From Hippopus hippopus (taxonomy: Eukaryota; Mollusca; Bivalvia; Cardiida; Cardiidae): a DNA stretch of 64,000 nucleotides. The position numbers and the translations under genes were made by a program. Below the pieces are notes generated by a model. That model did no database searches. It was not told where the DNA came from and saw nothing but the letters and a program-made list of their open reading frames with translations. Shown here one piece after another: positions 56,755 through 64,000 of the stretch (within the stretch, counting starts at the first letter, position 1; each line of letters opens with the position of its first letter). The stretch spans positions 42,516,129-42,580,128 of the forward strand of contig OX328109.1 of NCBI GenBank assembly GCA_946811185.2, given 5' to 3'.

Positions 56755-57086
56755 TGGCTGTTCTCAAAGAAAATAACAAGTTATTAACGTAGCCCTGACA
56801 CTGTCATCATGGCCTGGGTTGTCATCTGTGTAGCCCTGTCGTGCAAAAACTTGGACATTTTGTTATATCTCTGTTATTACAGAAGATATTTACTTCAAAC
56901 TTGAAAATTGTGAACCATCAACAGGGGACAAATTGTTAACCATCCAAAGGGTAACTCATACAACAGGGGCAGACAGCCATCAAAGCATTTTTTTTTACAC
57001 AGTTATGCCCCTCTTTCAACTTAAAACTTTTTCTGAAAATTAAGCACTTGCAGCCAAGCATTGGCTCAGACATGCAGTGCTCTTGT
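56755..57086 (+). repeat. dispersed repeat, copy of the 36156 family
   Basis: GTCGTGCAAAAACTTGGACA, CACAGTTATGCCCCTCTTTC and CATGCAGTGCTCTTGTT; contains a short internal duplication around GTTAACCATC. Confidence 0.72.
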
Positions 57087-57095
57087 TCCATATAA

Positions 57096-57101
57096 AATAA
57101 A
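57096..57101 (+). terminator. candidate polyadenylation signal AATAAA for UBE3B
   Basis: AATAAA lies 656 bases after the stop, just beyond a dispersed repeat. A second candidate is ATTAAA near 57477, directly before a run of A at 57480-57491. Neither can be chosen from sequence alone. Confidence 0.35.
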
Positions 57102-57146
57102 AACCTTCTACCCGCTAAAAACTTATCTGTTTATATGCCCTTTTAG

Positions 57147-57365
57147 CCCTCTACCACTCAATCCCGAGTTTTGACAACCCTCTGGAAGAAGGCTTTTGGA
57201 AACATTTTGGGAAAAGGAGAAAATTCTGGTAACCAGCGCTTTTGTCTTTTACCACAGGTTTTTTACCCTTTGAAATACAAATTTTATGTTTTGAGTAGCA
57301 TTTAATATGGTGTCTGCAAACGCTTTCAATTTGGACAGGCCTGAAATTATGTAATTATAGTAAAG
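57147..57365 (+). mobile_element. TTAA hairpin MITE
   Basis: CCCTCTACCACTCAATCCC start; one stem arm decayed (GCGCTTTTGTCTTTT). Confidence 0.78.
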
Positions 57366-57539
57366 TAGAGTATGGGCTATTTATAAAATGTTACTATTAC
57401 ATTTTTGTTATTTTTTGTTATTCAGTGTCTATTTGTAAATTTTGTATATGAACTTGTTGTATGTGATAGAATGAAGAATTAAAAAAAAAAAGAACAACAG
57501 AAATGGATCAAAAGATTGGGTTTTTTTTTTATGTATCAG

Positions 57540-58410
57540 ACCTTTTACCAATTGATTCTGCATTTACAAACCTGAGAAAGATGGATTTGGAAAACATTCT
57601 AGGATAAAGAGGAAATTCAAGTATACCTTCCTTTACACACAATCTGTTCTTCCCTTTCAGAGATACAAGTAAATCTCAAAATTTAGGCATCATTTTATTT
57701 GTCTGCAATGCTTTCAGTATGAACAGATCTACAATTTTGTTGACTCATAAGCAAATTTCCCTGTAAATTTGAGTGCTAGAGAGTTACAAATGATTTTCAG
57801 TCCATAGAAACAATCCAAATACTAAAATAATAGGCCTTTGGTTTTTCCTTTTTCCTAGTTCAGTAATTAACCGTTTACGGTACCTCACAATCCTGCCCTT
57901 TGAAGGTTTTGAAAACAATGTGGGAAAAGGAGAAAATGCTGGTAACCAGCATTTTCTCCGTTTCACACGATGTTTTCAATCCCTAAGATGGGTTTCATTT
58001 TAGAGTCTTATCTAATTTGTCGTCTGCCTTCAATTTAGACAAGTCCTAAACTCTGTCTTCTGGTCAAGGTTTAACCTCCTACCAAACAATTCCAAATTTA
58101 AATAACCGTTTAGAAGAAGAGCTTTAGAAAACATTGTGGGAACTATGAGATTTAAAAAAAACAGCATACTGCTTGTTAGAGTCTTGTATATCAAGACATT
58201 ATATGCGATCTGATTTTGGATTTACACTGTCCCAAATCGTGGAAGTATTCCTAATAAAACGACCTTTGGGGAGAAGACTTTTGAAAACACTGTGAAGAAA
58301 GGAAAATCCAACTTTCAAAATTTTAGTGTTATTCAGGCTTATAAAGTTTGTTATCTGCGAATGCTTTCAACCTAGACAAGTCTAAACTTACGTCATCTGA
58401 TGAACGATTA
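57540..58410 (+). mobile_element. run of four TTAA hairpin MITE copies, some truncated
   Basis: 57540-57751 decayed; 57870-58069 with strong core GGAGAAAATGCTGGTAACCA; 58074-58141 left half only; 58250-58410 hairpin lost. All + orientation. Confidence 0.72.
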
Positions 58411-58411
58411 T

Positions 58412-58628
58412 CTTCTTTACCAAACAATCCTGTGTTTTCACAATCCTGGGAGGGAAGGCTTTTAAAAACACTGTGGAAAAAGGATAAAATGCTGGTAAAC
58501 AGCATTTTCTCCTTTTACGACATTGTTTTTCAACCCTCAAAAACCAAATTTCAATTTTTGAGTCACATTTAGTATGTCGTCTACAAAATTTAATGCTGTC
58601 AATTTAGGCTACTCTAAACGTTTGTCCT
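58412..58628 (+). mobile_element. TTAA hairpin MITE
   Basis: TTCTTTACCAAACAATCCTG start; apex GCTGGTAAACAGC. Confidence 0.75.
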
Positions 58629-58754
58629 CAGTGCCTATCTTTATCTGACAACCACTACTGAGGATATTCTTAGCTTATTCTTGAGATTTTTCTAAACTTG
58701 AAAATTACACAATTTCTGAGTTCTGATCAAGGCTGTCGTCGGCAGTCCGGCCAT

Positions 58755-59100
58755 GGCCGGACCACTATTTCGACTACTTACATTAGATCTAGATCTATGT
58801 AACTCAGCAAGTATTTATTGAAGAAAGATCTAGTCTATTTATTTGAGTTTCACTAGCACAACTGGTCTCAAAATGCGTCAGAATCGCTGTAAATTTGATT
58901 TTTTTTTTGGAGGTAGGTCACCCGAATCCCACTTGAGACAGGATTGACAAACCCCTCTCCACCTTCAAAACAAAGGGTAACCCTACGTTATACTTGTAAT
59001 TGTTTCTCCTCTAAGGGCTAGAGCGTAGAGCGCTCCAGCGGAGACAAAGCCACAAAAACAACAGAAGAGCTACCTTCGAATCGAAGGTAGGTCTGCTGTC
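58755..59100. repeat. palindrome-bearing repeat related to the 14350 foldback end
   Basis: GTCCGGCCATGGCCGGAC is an 18-bp perfect palindrome. Further right, AGCGGAGACAAAGCCACAAA and CCTTCGAATCGAAGG recall the end of the 14350 element (AGCGGAGAAACAATCACAAA, CCCGAATCGGG). Probably a distant relative. Confidence 0.45.
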
Positions 59101-59521
59101 CTAACCAGCCAACTACATGTAATAAGAAAATCAAATTTCAATCGATCTAGACCTACAGCAAAATTGCGAATAAAGATAGTAGGCAATAGATCTAGGGGAG
59201 GAAATAGACGTTTTAATAGATCAAAATTGGACTAGAATAAAGGAAACGAAAGAAATTAAAGCTCCTAAATATTGTGGATCGGTCTCGGGTCTGGAAACGG
59301 TCACCGTCAGATTCCATTGTGATTTTATGGTCCAAGGGAAAAAACTCGTACAATCTGTTTATCCATTAGTTATGAAGAGTACTCTCCCTTATTATTAACC
59401 CCCCCCCTTTCGGAATAGTCTTCTTTTCAACTATTACAAACAGTCACACCGAAACTTTAAGAACCGGTGCAAGGTTAATTTATACCCATACGGTCTATCG
59501 AAAAACTCGGACCCTCTGTTA

Positions 59522-59700
59522 AGCCTTATCCTGCTAAATAAGTAAAATGAAACTTTCAAGCCGATTTTTAAAACCCAATCTTTGCTATTTCAAAGGAGTT
59601 TTCTTTTGGAAAAATGTTCTGAATGGACCGTGTAGATTCAAGATCAGACTGCACGTCCATAAGTACACCCAAGTTTAGTCTGTGCTGATTCTTAAAGTTA
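59522..59700. mobile_element. MITE with GATC..GACTG palindrome, half
   Basis: CTTATCCTGCTAAATAAGTA and GTGTAGATTCAAGATCAGAC; second arm lost. Confidence 0.65.
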
Positions 59701-59751
59701 TGGTTTGCGCGCCTGTATTTTTTCTGTCAAAGGCAGGATGCTGTTGCGTTA

Positions 59752-59960
59752 TTTGAAGGATAGGCACCCTAACAGGATTCGTGTAACATCGCCTTTCATC
59801 GTACGGATTCGGCTAAGAATCGGGTAATCCGTAATCGATGCAGGGAACCAGATCTATCGGCCGATCGATTACGGATTAACAGGTCTTAGCCGAAACCGTA
59901 CGTTTTTCGGCGATGAAAGGCGATGCTACACGAATCTGCATGAGGGTGCCCATCCTTAAA
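59752..59960. repeat. 209-bp palindromic foldback element
   Basis: GAAGGATAGGCACCCT at the left and AGGGTGCCCATCCTT at the right; inner arms share ACATCGCCTTTCATCG, TCGGCTAAGA and AATCCGTAATCGAT. No coding. Confidence 0.85.
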
Positions 59961-59999
59961 TTATTGTCTAAGGGATTAAGTGTTCAAATTAATAGAAAG

Positions 60000-61370
60000 T
60001 GACCTCCCCTCTTATAACCCCCTTCCACTCAAAAAAAATGGGGGGGGGGGGGAGGATCTAAACTGGAATCAACATCAATAATATCGGGAAAAACATAACT
60101 TGTATTTCCATTTATTAGCTTGGAAGATTCAGGTATGCTTTCACTTTCTGTCCCCTGTTTCTTACGGTCAATGATCAAAGAAATGATTGGAATTCGACAA
60201 TTCAGCCCATATTAATTAATGATATTTGTTAATAACCTGGAAAACCTAATTGAACGAAAACATGTCGTTAGTTTATAAGTTTAAATTGTACCATAAGAAA
60301 GCTTTTATTTATATACATTCATCAGCTGATAAACTTTATTATAAAAGTTATATTTATATTCTGCGTGAGCTCTTACTTTGATAACCGAATTGTTACTTCC
60401 AAGTTTAAATTTTGGCAGTCGCCTTGTTTACAAAACGTGACGAAATACAAGGGAGACTACCGTCTATTACATAATAGTTACCACGTCTGCAATTGCTTTT
60501 ATCTACTGTCATGATATTTTCAGAAGTAGCAGCGTCTACAATCCTGTCTTAAACTATGCCAGAAATAATGACAGCTCTACGAACGCTTTTTTTTTTTTTC
60601 TTCGATACAGATCGTCTTCACAAACTCCAATGATGTTTATTCGTCTTTGGTTTTATGCCGTCCGCAAAAATAAGGGATGTAACTCTACCATTAATAAAGT
60701 GGTGTAGTAAGTACGAGTTTTCTCCCTTTGACCAAAAAATTATTCCTAATTTTAAGCCGGTTCGTGCCACACAGAACTTCCCATTGACGAAAATCAATGC
60801 AAACAGAGTAGAAAAAAAGTACAAGTGTAAAAGTGTTTATGAAATACAGGAACTTCTAAAAGTGGCACAAATTATAAGATAAATGAGTGAATGAACGGGA
60901 TATTTTACCCAACCTCAGGCTGCCTTAGTTTTAGGAAGAATCTTGTTCGTTTTAAATCCACTTAATATTCCTAAGGGAATGAATAATAGATCTACACAAT
61001 TTAAAATTATCAACTCTGTTTTCAGTATTTCGGCTAATGCCTTTTTCAAGAAATTCTACATTTTGAATGCCTTCTACCTTTTATCGGTCTATTTCCCTTA
61101 CTATGTGAATCTTTAGAAAATGGAATCGGTGGGCGAAATGGAAATCGGCCATTTCTGCTGAATTGAAATAAAAAAGACTATTGTGATTTATAATAATAAA
61201 TTTGGAAAGAATATTACACAAAATGAATATTTGTTCTATAGAGATAGTCATACTTTTTGTAAATGTTGTTACTAAATGGACGTAGTAATGCAAATCGTTT
61301 GACGTAATGGAACACTCGTCACGGCTTGAAATTGATGATTAGCCACCCTATTTACCTGTAGAGTAGGTTG
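60000..61370. other. mostly unique intergenic sequence
   Basis: A G run at 60040-60052 and T run at 60588-60600. Apart from a weak open frame at 60655, no gene, RNA or repeat was recognised. Confidence 0.5.
60655..60882 (+). other. open frame of 75 codons, not recognised
   Basis: Lysine-rich reading (KKYKCKSVYEIQELLKVAQI) in non-repetitive DNA downstream of UBE3B. No start context, splice partner or family could be identified, so it is probably chance. Confidence 0.12.
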
Positions 61371-61897
61371 TCTCATTTTTTATTTCTCGTCTTCAAATGC
61401 TTTCAATTTTGACAACTCCAAAGTTTTGCTAGTTTGGTAAAGAGTTAATATGGTAAGTGTCGAACAAGTTACACAGATAAGGATTTGAAATCAAAGCGGC
61501 AGCATTTGGTTGATTGGATTAAATGGAGACGGTCAACATTGTATAATCTTCAAACCTATATTAACTACCCTGGGTAATTAGAACGTCAATTTACACTGTT
61601 TCTTCTCAGAGCCTTTAAATAGACAAGGACGGCTGCCAGTAATTAATGCACGGTTTGTTTTTTCCTTTCCACAAACAAAATTCAATATTTGTGTAACACT
61701 CACGATTCCGATTGTGAGAAAAACTTTTGAAAACGTTATGGGAAAAGAAGAAAACGCTGGTAACCAGCAATTGGTCCCCTTTCCCATATAGATTTCTTCC
61801 TTTCCACACACAAATTTCAAAAATAAAGTAACGTTGACTGTCGTATGCAACTGCTTTCAATTTGGAAAAGTCTAACATTTTGTCGTTTAGTAAAAGG
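61371..61897 (+). mobile_element. TTAA hairpin MITE right half and a second, fuller copy
   Basis: 61371-61447 keeps TTCAAATGCTTTCAATTTTG and GGTAAAGAGTTAA; 61700-61897 has the apex GCTGGTAACCAGC. A short fragment recurs at 63304-63362. Confidence 0.68.
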
Positions 61898-62406
61898 TTT
61901 TATCTGGGTGTGTTCATTGTTTTGTTAATAATTCCTTGATAAACCACGGAATTAATAAATAATTGAGTAACATTCAAAATCCCTAGGAAGAGTTGACAGT
62001 TACGTAGTTACCAGTATATAGCTATATTCTTTGGAAGTACGGTAGGGAAATTTGACAAGCAGACGTTTTGGCCTGGGTGATTCGGCCCAGGACGATTTAG
62101 CCAGCCAAAATATTAGGTAGGATAATTTATCTAGATAAATACGATGGCTTGTTAAAGATGGAGAAATAGATAGCCCACTAGCGGCCAAAAATAAACAATT
62201 CGGGAGTCAAAATGCAAACACTTTTTATACGATTTATTCATACTATTTAGTCTGTCTATGCAGGGATCGTATATACGTATATATAGGATCCCTGGTCTAT
62301 GTTCCGATCGTCGTAAGAAAAGTGAGTCTTAAACCTAGAACTAAAGTTACCAAATTTGCTAAAGGATATTAAATTTTATGTTTGCGTATGTTTGTTTGTG
62401 TGTGTC
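61898..62406. other. intergenic sequence with a short palindrome
   Basis: The AT-rich near-palindrome around GTATATACGTATATATAGG (about 62269) is bounded by CAGGGATC and GGATCCCTG. Nothing else recognised. Confidence 0.5.
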
Positions 62407-62512
62407 ATAGCCAACTTTCGCGGACATGTAAAAATCGATATCATTTTACCTGTATTTTTTTACATAGAATTATGAAGGGCCTTGGTAGATAAACGCTTAT
62501 AACTTCATCAAT

Positions 62513-62830
62513 TTTCAGAATTGAAAATTATCTCAAGTGAGGTAAAAAAATTCAATTTATTCTCTTTCAAATGAACTAAGTTTTATAAATTTCGTAAATG
62601 AAACTTTTGGTCCTTTTTTAACTTTAAAATTATAGGTATGGTTTATATAGAATAAAGAGGAAAAATACTTTTTCCGAAGATAAAAACTGACATATTTGTT
62701 GAATTTCCTCTTTTTGTTGAAAAGTCAAAATCATCTCAAGTGAGGTCATAATGCTTATTCATTGCTCTTTAAATTGGTATAAATTTGAGTCATTTGAAAA
62801 AAATAAACTTTTGGTCCTTTTTACAGTTTT
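62513..62830 (+). repeat. two diverged direct repeats of about 110 bp, 200 bp apart
   Basis: ATCTCAAGTGAGGT occurs at about 62532 and 62732, and ACTTTTGGTCCTTTTT at about 62602 and 62806. Confidence 0.7.
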
Positions 62831-62875
62831 TTAATGCCCCTATCCTATTTTTTTGTTTTTCCGTAATCGCTCGGA

Positions 62876-63226
62876 TTGTGCCGGATTTTGCCGATGATGG
62901 CCGAGTCTAACTGTAAGATAAGCCGCCCGGGTATCTTTGCTGTGTTACGTAATGTTATATTGACAAACGGACGCCCTGCTATGTTTATGATAAACATGTA
63001 TCCACATGATTATGAACTCGAATTTTTACCCGGGTTGTTTGATCATGACAGAATCCCTAAGATTTTTTATTATGTATCTTATAGATCTAATAAAAGACTA
63101 GAATTTGATTTTTATGAGATTATTCCCATGGATTTACAATCACTAAGATTAAGATTTGAAATTAGAAAATGTACGTTTGCTATTTTTTCCATTCTTCAGC
63201 CATTTTTTTCCATTCTTAGATATTAA
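62876..63226 (+). CDS. open frame of 116 codons, unknown protein or first exon
   Basis: Not recognised. A likely start is the second of two nearby Met codons, MMAESNCKISRPGIFAVLRN. The body is hydrophobic and acidic (MFMINMYPHDYELEFLPGLF, KIFYYVSYRSNKRLEFDF) and looks more protein-like than the repeat shadows around it. A GTACGT donor-like site follows FEIRK near 63170, so the conserved part may be one exon of a gene that continues beyond the window. It could also be a fragment of a mobile element, since a 22-bp direct repeat brackets the region. No domain or motif could be assigned. Confidence 0.3.
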   Translation: MCRILPMMAESNCKISRPGIFAVLRNVILTNGRPAMFMINMYPHDYELEFLPGLFDHDRIPKIFYYVSYRSNKRLEFDFYEIIPMDLQSLRLRFEIRKCTFAIFSILQPFFSILRY

Positions 63227-64000
63227 TGCTGTATCAAAAGTATTTTTCTGGCGACAGTTTATAAATTCATGTTTCCTTGCCATTTTCAAACCGGTCCTTG
63301 ACCTGTCACATCATATAGAAGGGTTTTAAAAAACATTGAAGAAAGGGTTTAAATGCTGGTTAGTAACACATAGCCAACTTTCACGGACATGCTTTATCAG
63401 CAGTCTCGCATATCAACAAATCGATGAAAATAACCGATATTATACGTAAAGGTTCGGGATTTTCCGGAGTTTGGCAAACATAAACCGCGTATAATCTATT
63501 CATAATCGATAGTCCGCAGCTGTAAAAGATAAGAATAACGTAACATTACGTAACAGGATAACAGTAGTCCTGCTTCAAATTTACAATCCTTGCCTAGACC
63601 GACTTTTTGTTTTCGGGTTTCCATCTTAACTCTTTGTTTGCTAAAAGCCATTGTAGCCCCTGTAGATCAGTATCAGACAGCACAGAATGTGCACCCTCGT
63701 CAGACTACACATAATCTTAGACTTACACCATCAGATACTGCGAGATTTTTCTTTGGAAAGAACATTGCTATATTTGGGCTTTGTTTGACGGTTCATACTT
63801 CATTCATTCTTCGGTTTAAGGGTTGAGTTTTGATGCTTTTAGATTAAAGTTCTGATCCTTGCTGTTCGGCCGTTTGTGCGACTAAGTGTACTTTTAGCTG
63901 ACAATGTAGACCAGTAATAAACTTAACAAAAAGCAGTCTAATCTTGAAACCTAATCCGTCCAAATTCAATTTTGCTGACAGTGTAGATTAATAACAGGCT

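Noticed and set aside
1..64000. CRISPR array, operons or other prokaryotic system
   Set aside because: Tandem units are too long and contiguous without spacers, and the window has spliced genes and SINEs.

Overview
The window is animal genomic DNA, AT-rich and packed with short non-autonomous transposons. Spliced GT-AG introns, tRNA-derived SINEs, a 5'-truncated non-LTR retrotransposon and large repeats bounded by CTCACCTGAG ends with tandem cores all point to a metazoan. The repeat families look to me like those of clams and other bivalves. That placement is from memory and was not tested.

One protein-coding gene is certain. On the + strand, 29 coding exons between 16494 and 56440 join in phase into a 1062-residue orthologue of the HECT ubiquitin ligase UBE3B. 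It has an N-terminal calmodulin-binding-type IQ motif split across exons 1 and 2, a conserved helical middle, and a C-terminal HECT domain whose catalytic cysteine is residue 1030 (codon 56339-56341). Exon 1 probably begins within the 5' UTR (acceptor at 16481-16482); the upstream non-coding exon and promoter were not found. The 3' end is probably near 57.1 or 57.48 kb.

Layout: 1-16482 holds no gene I can support and is almost wholly nested repeats. 16483-56440 is UBE3B, with introns from about 380 bp to 4.2 kb built mostly from transposons. 56441-64000 is intergenic sequence with more repeats, a palindromic element, and one open frame (62876-63226) of unknown identity that could be the first exon of another gene.

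The dominant element is a roughly 221-bp MITE in about 85 whole or partial copies in both orientations. It has TTAA target sites, CCCTTT(A/C)CCA-type termini and a hairpin core centred on GCTGG(T/A)(T/A)ACCAGC. Several copies sit inside other copies of the same family, which fixes its ends. TTAA plus CCC termini suggest mobilisation by a piggyBac-type transposase. No transposase gene is present. Other families include a second MITE with GAGCCATG ends and a GTCAGCC palindrome, a family with a GATCAAGATCAGACTG palindrome, a TA-flanked MITE, a TAA-flanked CpG-rich element, a TACTG-flanked element, a long-armed foldback element, and several SINEs.
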